Shown here: positions 10,422 through 25,400 of the stretch, piece by piece
How positions within the stretch are numbered: position 1 is the first letter of the stretch
Layout of the letters: each line of letters starts with the position of its first letter
Assembly (NCBI GenBank): GCA_900708905.1
Contig: CAADRB010000024.1
Coordinates: 676,333-740,332 of the forward strand
From: Hymenolepis diminuta
Lineage: Eukaryota > Platyhelminthes > Cestoda > Cyclophyllidea > Hymenolepididae
Reading direction: 5' to 3'
DNA: 64,000 nt
The notes under the pieces: model-generated
Databases searched by the model: none
What the model was told of the DNA's origin: nothing
The model's input: the letters and a program-made list of their open reading frames with translations, nothing else
Translations under genes and position numbers: made by a program

Positions 10422-13400
10422 CTACAGAAGATCAATAAAATAATCAATATTTACTAACCTCTCCATGACCCATTTGCATGAGAAGTCTTCTGTATTCGGT
10501 TTGCAATTTACTCAACTCAGGATCACTTTGTGATTTGTTTCCACTGAGTTTGAGGAACGTTGCCTGGAGACTCTTCAAATGATCACCTTCATTCTTGATC
10601 TCCTAGATATGATATCGAAATAAAATAAACAACTTACTTCCACGGAACTCTTCCTATAAACTCTCCTGTTTGATCGGTTTTTCTGGCGTAACCATTTTCG
10701 GAATGAATCCACATCTGAGTTGTAATTTTGCCAATCATTTTGTAATTTCTTGAGATCATCAATGAAAGACCGCAACTTTGAGATAACTGACTCCATTCTG
10801 GATACTGTCTCTCTTGCTGCGAATAACATGGAGGAATCGTAGTTGCTGACAATTCGTTCGATTTCAAGGAAAGATAGTTGGCTGGAGCTTTCGGAAGAAT
10901 CGCGTCTAAGACTGCAAGATATATATATATACATATATAAGTAATTTGCAATCCTGGGACTACTTAGATAAAACAGTGAAACCCCTTAAGACTCATCGCA
11001 TCTTCTCAAGTGAAGAGTTATATGTAACTCGAGTGTGAATGAATGGAAAGATTAAGAATACAAATACAGGTAGGATCCTCTTTCATTTCTCATAAGTAAA
11101 AGAGAAATTGATAAATTCAGACAATTAAACGACCTCTTTGTAAGCTGGACATACTTATTACACATTAATAGTCTCGTTTAAAAATAACTGACTCAAATCC
11201 ACAAAAAATATTTTAGGAATTAATAATGAAAAGAAGGAGGGGTTAAATTCTCTTTCTAATTTGCCTCAAAAAGTAACCACAAAATTGGAGAGATAAACAG
11301 CGTATCTGTTACGACTGAGTATATCCGAATATGGACTTTGTTGCTCTGCCTACACATTGCAGATCAGAGGTAACAAATCAATGCTGGCAAAGTTGAGCGT
11401 ATAGCCAGTACTTACTAACGGCATTTAGAATATGCCGTATATAATTTGAGCGGTATATTGGATGGCTTTCCTAGTTGTCTTACCGTACTTTCTCCAGTAA
11501 AGTTTTCTCTTACTTCAATCAATTCTTTACTGTAAAAAAAAATAAAACCAAAGGCCGTGTAAAAGACTTCGGGTTCTTACTCTTCCATGCGTTACGAATT
11601 CTGCCATCACGTGATGATAGAGAGGAGACGAAAAGATTGTACTGGTTGAGAATATGGAAAACCGAAAAGTATATTCATAAGTGATTTAAGTTAACTAAAC
11701 GAAAGTTAGATTTTATGGGGAAAACCGATCAAAACTGGGGAATGAATCATGAAATGCAGTAAAGGATGCCAAAAATTAGGTTCAACCGTGAGTGATGCCC
11801 AAGATCGCTGCAGTAATTCAGCTGGAAATAGATTTAGCCTACTCTCTTTGTGACATAAGATTTTCGAAAACAATCGCATTTAAAATCTTAGTTTCGATTT
11901 TGGAGATTACAAACAAGCTCAATTTATACGTTGAAATAACTTACGCATTAGCAGCAGTGCTAAGTTGAGTTGAGAAATCTTCCAAACGACCTAGAGTTGA
12001 TTTAGCGAAGCCAAGTTTGTTACTTGCATCGTCAAAATCGCGTGTGGGCAGAAGTCCATGAATATTTGCGGAATTCTCATCCAAATATACCTGAATTTGT
12101 CTCAATAAATGACAGAAGTACTGCCAGTCTGTAGCTTGTTTGTCAGACATCTTTGCCTAAAATTAAAGCAGAATAAAATATTAATTTCGAGATAGAGTAA
12201 TCTTGTCAAATCCTAAGATTTAGCTCACCGGAATTCTAGATTTAGTCATACTTTCAAACTTTTCTTCAAGAGATTGGTACTGTCGAACTATACCGCAAAC
12301 AAGAGTAGCAGCTGTGGATTTTCGAGCGCTTAAATCCACCAAAATCTGGCTAGTATCAGTAAGCCTCCTTGTGAGACATCTCTGTCGAGGTCTGCTTGTG
12401 ACTCTAATCACCATTTCATGCAGAATACTTCGACAATGCTCCAGCATATTTGAACCTTGTTCAGTATCCATTTGAGACGGTCGCCTTTCATACTGACGTA
12501 ACCAGGACTCCAAATCATTTGCTGTTCTGTTGAAATCATCTGCCCACCCTTGAATATCGCTCATAAATCCAAGGTGGCTCTAAAGAATGAGATGATCTTT
12601 TGAAGTATTTCTTACCTTAAGGCGAGCTTCGAAAATATTTAGCTTATTAAATGCATTCGTGAGAGTAGTTTCAGATAATTGTACAGATGAGTGCAAGAGT
12701 TCATCCTCAACACTCTTCAGTTCACTTTTCTTTGACGGAATTACTGCTTCAATAGCCTATTAATGGGGAGTGAAAATTATCTTGGAAAATACTGCCTTAC
12801 CTTCATTTCCTGAATCTGTCTACCCCACACAGATTCTCCCTCTCCTTGCTCCTGATCTTCAATGATCTTAATACTTTCTGACACCTTTTGCTCTGATATT
12901 TTAAGCCATTTCATAAAATTTTCCTTCCGATCACTTATTTCAGTCCACTGCGCAAGCCTTCTTTCATATTTTTCTATTTTCTAAATGAAAAAGTTGCAAT
13001 TAGGAGATACTAATTTGTCAACTCACCGTTGGTAACGATTTTGTAAGCTCATCATAAGTCGTTACTGCGGACATTATACTATTGTGCCAACGATAATTCG
13101 CCGAGAAATCAAAGCCTTGTCTACTTAAAACGCGTGGAGTAGTGACTGGAATGAGCGTTGAAGTAGTATTTGCAGAATGTAGAGCTCTAGAAACAGCTAC
13201 TGTCATTTTTTGCGTTTCATTAGCAACTGCTTGTTGTTTGGCAATTCCCGTGCTTAACTCAGTTTGGAGAGTCTATATTAATGAAAGCCATATTGGAATT
13301 GGAAATATTACCTTTAGCTCAGTTAAGGTCTGTTCAGTAGGATCTGAATTCGAAGAAGAGCTATCAAGTCTCGACATTAAAACAGTCTGCTTATCCATCC

Positions 13401-16400
13401 AGTTGACAAAATCTTGACATGTAGAGTTCCAGTTTGAAGACTGAGTTGCTACATTGCTGAAATGATCGATTAATTCCTCACAAGCCCGAAGGAGTTGGTT
13501 ATTCTGTTGGAAGAGGTGATCAACTTGAGTACTTCGACTGTCGTCACTGTACTCCCTGCGAAGAACTCCGCACTGCTCGACCATAGATTGAAACTGATTC
13601 GCATTCATTTTAATGTCAGCCTCAATGAACTATAGAAATATCATTTAATAAAGTCTTAAAAAAGGACCTTGTTTACCTTTAACTCCTGAACTAGCATATC
13701 ACTTCCATTCAACCAAGATAGATCGTCAAGACTCATCAATTCAAGGATCATTCTTTCCACTTGTGGAGCAAGGCGATTTGTTGAAACACGCAGAGGAGAT
13801 AGAGCTCGGATGCGCCTATCACCTGCAAGACATCTCGTCAAAAGGTCACTTAGTCTTGACGAATTTGTTGTCACTGATTCCGTTGAACTTTGGATAACTT
13901 TGTCAAGACCAGCTGAAAGTACGCAGTAGTTGGCATAATTAGCTTTAGTTTGCGAGACTGTAGAGAGCAGCTGTTCAATTTCAGAATCGATTTTATCGAC
14001 TTCAGTTAGAGCAACTTGAAGGAGAGATGTACTGACACCACTATTGTCAAATGTCTCCATAGAGGCTTGCAGAAGACTGAGAGAATGATTGAGGTCCTGT
14101 CGCATTTCTGAAGCTACAGCTTCAATATCTTCTGCGGAAACGTTGTCCTCCCTCTCATCAAGGGAATCTCGACCAGAGCGTAGATTCTGGTCGAAAAATA
14201 GAAAGATAATACAATAAACAAGAAAATGATCCGCTGACGAAATATGAGATTTTTTCCTAATTGCTACATCTTCTTATTTCAATAAAGAATACGCTCTACC
14301 AAATATGCCGATTTCTCTTTTACATATTTCAAATTGGCTTTCTTTCATCAGGTCCTAATCTGGCTCATCCAAAATTTGCATAGTTAAGATCGTTAGTGCC
14401 GGAGCCGTAGCTTAACTCCGTGCAAGGGACTATGAGAAATAGTCTAGTTTGAGTACTCTGATGAACAAAATAATAGTTTTAAGAAATTATGAACCTGATT
14501 TCAATACAACCACTGTAAACATTCCTCAGATATTACAGTTTATTTTAACTAAAATCGAAACTCACGTTAAATTTTCTGAGACGTTTCTTAGTCGATCTAA
14601 TCCAATCTCTGGCTTTTCCGAGGCTTCCACGAAGACGTTCTACTCGGACACACCGCTCGGTTAGATCCACAATGTATCGATTAACTTTACGTTCCCCAGA
14701 TGTAATATCTCGAATCAATGCAGTTAATTCTGAATCTTCCTTCTCTATTTCCTTCAGGGTTAGACTTCCACGTTTTCGTTCGACCTCTTCAAGCTCACTT
14801 TTCTTTATCTGCTGTTCCTGCAGCAGCGTCTTCATATTATCTAAACAATGAAATTTGGTTGGTGGATTGATAGCTGTTAGCTGAATTCCAAGTTCTAAAT
14901 CAGCAGTTGATTTTGCCTCTTCCAGACTCTTATTCCATTGACTCAACCATTCACGAAAACTGGTTGTTAAGACTTTCAGAGACTCTCGCTCCGAAGCGAT
15001 AAGTCTATCACGAGCTTGTCTTTCTCGATTCCATGTTTGAAGCATTTGGAATAATCTTTCACCTCGAGCAATCTGCACTCGCAATTCGAAATCTTCCGAA
15101 ACAAGGGGCTTTATCTCAGTATCAAGAAGGACTTGAATATTCTCACTCCTCTTATTCAGTTCTTCTGCAGAAGAAGTTTCTTCATTGCATTCAAGTACCA
15201 CATTGTCTAAATTGCTAACAGCCTGTTGAAGTTTCTTTATCCTCTGGTGGGCCTTTTCAGAATTAACTACCTTGGTTTGATCTACATCAATCTTTTCATT
15301 CAGCTTGGCATCGTAGTTCTCCAGCATGGATTTTAGAATAGCCTTTCCTTCTGATATCCCTTCTGTCTTCTTTTGTAGCTGTTTAATCAATTCTTTCACG
15401 GAATCTGAAGCAGCTAGTCGGTTTCTAGCCTCATCAAGTTCTTTAAGTCTCTGTTCTGAAATGGTCTCAAGTCTTTGCCTGTTCCTCTGAGATTCAAGCT
15501 TGTTGAAGGCTTCAATAGGAAACGCAACAAATTCATTAGTTTCCTGCCTATCCTTTACTCTCTTTGATTCATGATCAGATAACCAGCTATCGATATTTTT
15601 GCACAGGGACAGGACTTGTTCCCAGGCCGTAATTTGAGATACAAGATTTTCATCCAATAGCTGAAGAGATTTTCTTGCACCTTCTAATTTCTTTTTGCAG
15701 GTCTGAACACTTTCTGATAAATTTGGAATATTTGATGTATCACATTCAAGAGAATACAGTTTAGCAAAGAGGGTTTCAATATTTGGTTCGTAGATATTTG
15801 TGAGCGATTCTCGACTTCCGCGAAGATTAGCACAAACCTCAGCAGCTGTCGTAGGTTCAGGTCCTCCTTTCAAAGTTCTAAAATTTCGACTTTCCAAATC
15901 TGTTCGTAGACCGTCTACTTCTCTAACGATCTCTTTGAGTTTATCCTCAATAATTTTCTGAGAGTTCACTTTCTCTTTAACCAATCTTTCAAGCTGATCT
16001 ATTTGCCATTGGATAGAATTTCGGATTCCATCTAAAGTAGCCAACTTCTCTTTAGCTCCAGGTTTTCTTGAAAATGGTTCAAGACGGTCATTTTCCCACT
16101 GTTTTAGCTGTGATTTGAGTTGTATGAGATTTCCATTTAAATACTGAACGTTGCTTGAACTCTGAGCTTCAATAATTGCTTGCTGGATAGTACGCTGGAA
16201 TTCCTCAAGCCAGACTTGAAGAATTTGCATGTCACGTTCTTTCCCCGTCTTTTCAGCAATCACTTCTTCGACGGCATTAATTAATGAATCCAGACTATTT
16301 CTACTGAGGCTTTCCCATTTACTGAGAAGCGGAAAACTGTACAAAGCTGAAGGATTTGAACTCAGGATTGAACGAACCTTGGATGATATTTCATCACCAA

Positions 16401-19400
16401 CAGGAATTTGACTTTTCAAGCGTTGAAGTCTTCCTAACATTTCTTCCGCCTCTTCCGCCGATGCATATTTGTATCGAAGTTCAATATCATCTATATCTTT
16501 GCTCAGCCGATCATGAATGTCTTCTAATATTGGCGAAAGTTGTTTTAATTCTCTTTCTTCTGAAACGCGTGTCTCCCATGTTAGTGTAGCTTTAGCAAGT
16601 TTGGTTTTAGTGAAATTGATGAATTTCTGGAGTTCCTCCATTCTTTCATGAATTTCATCAATATTCGAGAGAGAAAAGGCTCCAATTATGGTAGTAGTAG
16701 CATCTCGCACTAATTTATCAACTTGTCTGATTTGCTGAGGTAGCCAAGAGCGCTCTAAATCCCTAGAATTCTGAAGACCTTCCATCCTTGCCGTTTGGGA
16801 GCTTTCAAAATCCAATGCCGGAACATGATCTAAACTTTCAAGATCTCGTGCCGCCGATTGAAATTCTTTTAGTTGAAGCTTTGAGTTTGCCATCCACGAA
16901 TCACCTGTTTCTATAGCACTTTCCAAGGATTCACGAGCTTTTAGAAGGTTTTCGCGGTAGATATTCAATGCGCTCTGAAGTTCCGTGGAAACTTCTTCAA
17001 AAAATGATGTTGAAAACAAATCCATATACTGCTGAATATCCTTGAATCTACTTGCTATACCGGGCATCAAGCTATCTTTATCCAAAATGGGAGGTCCCAT
17101 CATGGAAGTACCTTCCGCAACTGCTACATCGTCTTCTAGTAATTCTAAACTTTTAAGTCGCCTTTTCAGCTCCTCCACATTTCGTACTGGAATTCGAAAT
17201 TGGACGTTTTGTTGAATTGCAATCATATTCACATTAATAGCTTCTTGTGCTGTTGAGATAGACTTGTTCAGTTTGTCTAACTGAGCAGTTAATTGTTTTA
17301 GGGCAGTCTTTAGGGATTCAAGTTTACTTTGACCCTCCGAAATCATTTTCGACGCTTCTACCGTTAAATAATGTAATCGATCACTTGCTTTAGCTTTCGA
17401 CGCTTGAGAAATGATGCGTTTGATTCGAGTCACGACTGTGGTATAGCCTCCCTCTGCTTCTTTTAATTTCGTCTGAAGAACGGTAACTTCTTGCGGTGAA
17501 ATTATTTCCTCTGTTCTTCCTAAGAGGTCCGAAATTTTATCAATTTCCACCTCTAAGCTTGACATCTCTTTCTGAAGATTTGAGCACAGATCATCCATTA
17601 CTGTTGCCTTTGCAGTGGCCTCTGAACTCACCTTGTCTAGTCGTTTAGACACTTCATTGAAGCATTCCTGAAGGGATTCAGTAAGCCTTCCAAGGAATTG
17701 GGGGGCCATTCGAGGTTCAACGTAAGCTAATTGAAGATCTTTAACTGCATCAGAAAAGCCATAAACTAAATACTGTCTTTCGTTATTAAGATCAGTTAAA
17801 AGTGGTTTAATTTCATTCAGGATATCGTCAGGTCCTCTTGATCCCTTTGATTTGATCAAACTCTCTAACTTTTCATTAGACTCCTCGATTATCTTCTTTA
17901 CGCGATCAAAATTTGTGCTTAAAACTAGTGATTTTCGGATGATTTCAGTTTGAATTGATGCTATTTCCTCGACTTTAGATTTTATTTCTTCAGCTTGATT
18001 TTCTTCACCTTCGAGTAAGTCTTCTACATCTTCACCAAGAAGACCACACAATCGACCCATTTCCGCCAACTTTGAATCAATTTCAGAAGAAAATCGGCTC
18101 CTTAGATCTTCTATTGACGTAGCATAGTTGGCCTCCTTCTGTCTGATCGACTCGATGGTCTCTGAAATCTGTTTTAGTTGCCGCAAATTAGCACTGGACG
18201 GGTAATCCGGTCGATTAGTTGAAATAGCTGAAGTTGCTTGCTCCAAGAGCTGACTAAATGCCTTGTGAATTTCTTGAAGGTCTATCCAAACGCTTTGTCT
18301 TTTTTCAAGTCGGGAAATCAGTTCTGTCTGACTTTCTTTTATTTGTATCCTTCGATTCTGAAGATCCCTAATTTCTTCTAAATTAATACTTTTCGGCAGA
18401 TTCCGTTGTTGATACTGCTTAATTTGGTGCAGTCGTTTATCAACATCTTCCAAACATCCATTAATTTCCTAAAAATAAATATAAAAATGATATGCTTCCA
18501 ATTTTGCATTCATTTTACAAATCAGTCAGTTGTGTAGCGGATGCTACACCAATAATTCTTTTGCTACACATAAGTAATCCTCCTAGTAGTCCAAATAGCC
18601 TCTAGTAGAGTCCTCTATTACCAATTCACTCGCAAATTAGCTAAGCTATGCCCAAAATGGTAAGAACCGGTAAGATGCTGAGTGAAGAGGGTTTATTGAC
18701 CACTTCGTTGTCTCTTTTTTTTCAATGCTTAGTCATTAAATACAAAACCATGCTGGGCTGCAGGGATCTTGATTGCTGATTGGTTGGGGAGGTCTCTGCA
18801 CACACGTCGTGCTTGATTTCAACACGACCGGTTACATGGCCGCACTTCCCGTGGTGAGCTCTAGCGCACGTGATTCAATCAGCCTTGTTAGCGTTGTGAA
18901 CCCCACAGTTGTGAATACGGAAAAATACGGAAAAAAGAGTTTTTATTAATGAATGATTAAGTTAAATCAGAAACGTAGATCAGTAACATTGATCCTAACT
19001 TTTCGATACGAAGTAAACTTAGTGGATCGCAAATAGTACTCTTCTAATAGTCTGAATAGGTAGTGGTTGTTGACACCAAGCTCAACTGAGTAAATTACCA
19101 TCATATGACCTGGATTAAGGATACGTCCCTGAATACGTCCCAGACATTACATTCGTGCGTCATATCCCGACCATTTTCATGTCTTAATTTTGCCCGCAAT
19201 TAATTAATACCAATATATTAGATGGTGATCCGAGTTAGAAGACGTCATGGCGAAGAGATGCAAACAGGAGACTATTAGGGAATTGGTATGAGATAGAAAG
19301 ATCTCCGAGAAAGAACTTACAATAAACGAGTCTTGGGGCAACTTCTGAGGTAACACTCAAAATTTTGTCGAAGCTCAATATCGGATTTTGATTAAAATGT

Positions 19401-22400
19401 TTGATTCCTGTAGTTACTCTCAATTAAAATAAAATTGAATAAATTTTAAATATTAAAAATAAAATTACATTGAAAGTGTCTAATTTCATTTATATATAAA
19501 AATTTCTCTTAATTACTAAGTGCGAGAAAGTTGTAATTCCAAATTAGTTAACACGTAGTAATTACTTGCTCCTTAGGTAATCAAAATGACCAAGCCATAA
19601 AAGAAATATACTCACTTCAATAAGACGTTGACTTTGTGCTATTCGTCTGGAAGCCGTTTGAACAGCATCTTTAATCGAATCTACCTTCTGTTCAAAACTA
19701 CCCTCTTCAACTTTTTGGATCTTGCTTTCAGCATCCGTCAAAACAGACCCACACGACCTTACATTTAAATCAAGTTCCTTCCAAGCATTTAGCATCTTTG
19801 TACATCTGTCCCTCTCTGGAGAAATTGCCTTTACTAAAGCATCATATCGAATCTTCAATCGCTGCTTCCGTTCCTTTATCGATTCATCTGAAAGTTCTTC
19901 TTTCGTTAATAAGAGCGTCGAGATGCGCTTTGATCCAAATGAGGTAATCTCATTGTAAAGATTTAACAAACGGGTTGACTCTTCTTGTTGGATCTGAAGA
20001 TTTTCTCGAATTGAATCGGTCTTAGAAGGCGAAATTTTCAGTTGCGCTTCAGTCAATAATATCCATTCCTCCAAAGATTGGAGAGAAACCTCATACTTTG
20101 AGTGGACTTCTAAGCTCTTAGCAAGCTGAAAATATGAAAACTTGTGGCACTTACAGTATCAGGTAGAATTTTTTTGTAAAGAATCAATTTATACGCATAC
20201 CTCTGTCTTTTCTGCCTTTAGAGCCTTAAATGTTAACTCTGCCTTTTTCTTTGATGCATCCAACTCCTTTTGAAGAGGCTGGACTAGATCAGGAGGGAAC
20301 GAATAGAAACTGATTCTTTGAATGCAGTTCTCCATCTCTTGAATCAAGCTATTGACCTTTTCCTCAATTTGAAGTTGATCTTCGATTTCCTCTACTCGCC
20401 TTGACATATCGATTGATGCTGATGCTCGGAGATTTTGACGACTTCCCCATCGTGATTTTTCAGATGGTCGTTTGAAATTTTGGATATGTACTTCAACATC
20501 CTTAGCATAGTCTTTGAACACCAACAAGTTGGTCTTGAAGCCTCCAGCTTGCTCTAGAAGATTCTGTACAAAAATAAAATAAAAATTTAAATAATTTTTA
20601 AAGTGTATAGAGTAAAATATTTTATATCGCAAGCATATTTTCTTACTTTTGACTCATCTCTAAGGCGGTGGTATTCACTATAAATTTCCGAGCATCCTGG
20701 AGGAGATTTAAAATCTGGATCTTCAAGAAGGATTTGTAATTTCGATGCTGAATTTCGAGATGAATTGAAGAGATTTTCAAGATCCTACAACAGAAAAAAA
20801 TATTTAAAGTACGTCAGACGAAAATGCAAGTCACCGACAAGTAATCAACATTATCAACTTCTTACTTCGCATTCAGAATACCAAGCGCTGGTTGAATTGA
20901 TATCATTTTTGGCCAAATTTCCACCAATCTTCGGACCTGATTTAAGAATTCCTAATTTCGGTTTGACCTTCGCAACTATGTTTTCCAAAATTTCTGTGAG
21001 TTCTTTGAAATCTTGAAACCTAACCGATGCCTTGTTGCATTCCTTTTCAATTGCATTCTTTCGCATAATAAGGTCATCTAATTTTGACTCCATTTCTGAG
21101 ACCCTTTTTTTACACTCCCTCTTCAGTTGCTCGTTATTGGAGCCTACGGAAATGCCTTCACAGAGTACCTTTCCAGCTTCCTTCAGATTTTCCACATGGT
21201 TTGGCAGTTTGTTATTGAGCGTATCAGCGAGGTCCTAAAAGGTAAAAGATCAACTCTTTCATGATGCCCTTATTGAGAGACCGGAATATTTCGAATAATC
21301 TTTACCTCGAGTATGGCCATTCCACTTTTGATCAGATCAGCATTCGTTGACGAAATATCAGATTCGATAGCATCGAAATACCTTGATAGTTCAATGATTA
21401 GAGCATCGACTTTGTCGTATGCTTCCTCGAAGTCTTTCAAAGCGTGAATCTCAAGCCGTCGACTTGAGCTCAAATTCTAAAGAAATATATTTAAGTGAAA
21501 TGTTTATGAATAGAAAATTAATTAAAACATTCATCCTACCTTCCAAGATTCAACAATCTCCATTTTTCTTCTCTGGAAATCGCTGAAATTCATATCTTGA
21601 ACAATAATCTTTACGGGAGCCGATCTCACTAGATTCTCCAATTCGGTGATCGACGCGGTAATATCTGAGATACCCTTATTACAATCTTCTTCAAGCTCTT
21701 TGAAATTCTGAAAAGTATACTAAAATATCATATTTGATCAAGGGACCATGATGATAGTTTACATTTCGTAGCGTTAGTTCTCTAACAGTTTAACAGACTA
21801 TTCAGACGTTTGGGAATTATTTCCTAAAGCAGTGAAATTCCGATAAGACTAGCTCTAATGATCTGATAGTCAAAATAATATCAACAAATTCGATAAATAA
21901 AGCGTTTTAGACATGTTTTAACGTACCATAGATGAATGTTTTATCCGATCCTCCATTTTTGATAAGAGGTCTTCAATTTCATCGCTTTTAGCAGCAATTT
22001 GTTCCAGATTTTTCAGTTGACCGGAAAGAGTTCTCTGATGCTGAAAGAAGTCAGTTGCAATATTGTCCATTTCCTCAATTTGAGATTCGGTCAGAGCATC
22101 CGGTTTGTCCTGTTCGATACCTTGAAGCAGGTCATCCAACTATTTAAATGTAGGCACAATATAATTAACGGATTTGACGAGAGGGCTAAAGAAGTAATAT
22201 CAAAATATTGAGTTTTAGAAACATTCATTCAGGCGGAAACAGGTCTGTTTTGGAAGTCCATTAAACGAAGAGGAATTCAAAAGTGTTCGTATTTAGAGAC
22301 ATGCCTTCAGTTTGTCAACCCCCATAACGGTGGTAGACAAATTGTCCTGATACTTAAGCGTCACCAGCACTGCTGTCTGGATTTTTACCCCCTCCCTCTC

Positions 22401-25400
22401 TCCGTGTCCGGTAATTTATTTAATCTGACCTTAATTGGGACAAAAATGCTTGACCATCGTGACTCTTACTGCGTTTTATCCATATACTGAAAAGATCTTA
22501 GGTGAGAGTTTAACATAAATACTTGACTGACGCTCATATATGCTTCATATTCAATATAGTCAGAATTTTAAACACAATCTTAGACATGATTGATGTCTTA
22601 TGAAGAAACGTTTGTATTTAAATCTTATTGATTTATCAATACTTCGAGGTGGTTTTTCCGTTCACCTCCGTACTGATCTAGCGGCATGAGTGACTCGACT
22701 TATTCCTTCAGTGTTGGCCCCACATAACTTGATTACAATAACCATAGACATTGTACGTATACAAATATATGCCAGTCTGCAGTAGAAGTACAGTACATTC
22801 TCTTGAGTGACAGATATTTAATATTCTCTAATCGAAGAAAAATGCGATTGCTATTTAGGTAGCCAATAGGAATCTGGTAAACAAAGCTCAAAGACTGAGT
22901 TCTTTTGCCCCCCAGATAATCAATTCTCCAGTCACCCATCCTGCGTATCAATATGCACCACTCCTGACAGCTTGACAGTTATTTGGGACAAACGGTTTAT
23001 CAGTTGGTAGTGTCTTAACCTCCGGACATCAGTAACATGAATACAACTTCTATTTATACATCTACGTGCATATAGTCTTCGATTAGCTTATAAAGTGCCT
23101 CAGGGTGACTGCACGCTGTCCTAACTGTCTGGGCTGAGTCAACCGTAGCTTGGTGGTATCTCGTGTGAAGATAGGTCATAGCGGCAGAAACTAGACCTCC
23201 TAACATTACAACGGTACAGAAAAATGCCTTACTTTACAAAGGTGGCATACTCTGATTGTGACAGCTTAATCTAAACACGTTATACGTTTATATCTCGAAA
23301 CCACAAGCTTTTCATATTACTGCGAGAATTTTTTCGAGATTTGATTCTTGCTCAAGTGATGCATGGCAAAAAACCGTGTCAAGTGGATTTTATAAACTTC
23401 TCTTCACCCAGAATTATTTGTGTGAACGGCTATATCGTTTGAAAACCTTCAAAAAAAGAGGAATTTTCCATAAATTCTGAGCTTTATTTAGCTCGTGCAC
23501 TTTCTAATCTCTCTGTATGTTTATCTGAATTTGGTTTCAGTACCATTCTTCTCAGGAGCACGAATCGAGAACAACGTGTTTCATAACCTCTGAAGGGCAC
23601 TAATTTCTAAGTCACGGTATTCTTAGCTCAGCCTGTCACAATCCTTATTTTTTACGACTTTATCCTCGACTTAATCTCGCTCATTTGGAGACTATGGCGA
23701 CAAATTATTGATATTTCGTAGGATGGAAAACTTTTCGTTAGGGAGGAAGAGCCTTAAATAACTTTGAATTTGCTGCTTATGGTGATGAATATGTTAACCT
23801 CAGATAATCACAGGGACGAAGTTTCAATATGAACATATTTGCAGTTCTGTTTGGGTTTTACAATCTCACCTCATCTGTTTCGTCTAGCAAATCTTGGATT
23901 GCCGTGATTTTTTCGCCCAGTTCACTGGGAACTTGATCCGGGTCAATCATCAATCCCTCGGCTCTACAATTCCAATCTGAAATCGAAGTTAGGATATCTT
24001 TCACTTTCTGTTCTGCGATCTCCTTTAGGGACACTTCCTCTTGTAATCTTTCTTCGATCTAAAACACCAAGGAGAAATCACATTTGATTGGTTAATTTTA
24101 TTACCGGATTTTGCGTGATCATAGGGAACTAATTTGAATAATCACAGTTTTTAACACATATGTTCAATCATATGTGTGCGTGAGAGATAAATCGGTTGCC
24201 TAGCAACTCTAACACACAATACCTTACTTGAGAATCCTAATATTATCTTTCTTCTTACCAATGCCTTTAATTCTTCAAACTGACGCCTGGCTATTGCGAC
24301 AGAATTCAGTTGCATCTGTATTCCCAGGACTTCAACAGCTGATTCCGCTTCTTGGAGCATCTCTTCAATAGGAGCCAAGTTGACCTTTTCGATATTCAAT
24401 CGATTGGCTTTGAGGTCATTACGCTTGTTGTCGATGCGTTTCTAAGACGAATGTACATCGTTATCCACAGTCTACTATGCACTACGAAAAAAAATTTGGC
24501 AGATAACTTACTATCACGGCACTGAGATTAGTCTCAAACGTCTTCCAAGCCTGGGCTCTTTCTTCTAAGCGTTGACCTAATTCTCGGAAAGTGAGGTTTC
24601 CAAGTAATGCAGGCTGGAATGCATCGGCAGTTCTTTGAAGCCAGTAACCAATAACTTCTGAGGTCATTCTAGGAGGAAGTGGTCGGGCAGACTGTTCCAA
24701 TTGCATCACTGTGTTAAGTGAATTTGTCAATTCGGCAACAGGACGAGGATTGTGGTCAAATAGTGAGAATTTACTCGCCCAAGTCTGTAACAAGGGGAAA
24801 AAGGATTTGCTAGTCTGCCTCTTTATTGGTTAATAGATATCTGAGGTTAATTCAATAAAGTGGCAGTGAGCTATAAGGACAAAGTCTATAATTTAGGCAA
24901 AAATACTCTATAATGGTTAAAAAAAGAATATGTTTCTCTCTGGAAAGCATTTAAATGCTTCTAAGAAATAGGAAGAAAAAGCGACCTCATTAAACCAACT
25001 TACACCAGATTTATGAAGTTTGGGATTGTGGTGATTTTAATTCTTATGCGAGAGATCACAACTACCACATGATTATTCCTACTAATCTGTGTGCGGAAGC
25101 TTGCTTGTTTCGCTATTTGTCAATACAATGGTCCTTCACCTCCTTGGTTTCCATGTTCCGCTTGAAATATAAAGGCCCTGGCGGGTGATCCCCGTTCACA
25201 TACAACTCTGTGGGCAGTAACTTTGTACAATCTTACATGTGATCATCTTATAAAATACATTTCGTATGTCACCAAATTCTCTGAGTTCCTATTCTGCTGG
25301 CACTGGATTAATTAGAATACAAGTTGTTATCACCACAAAGTCTAACTTCGTGGAACTTTTAAGGAGAAATAGGTTAAACTCCGAAAGAGGAAGAAGGACA

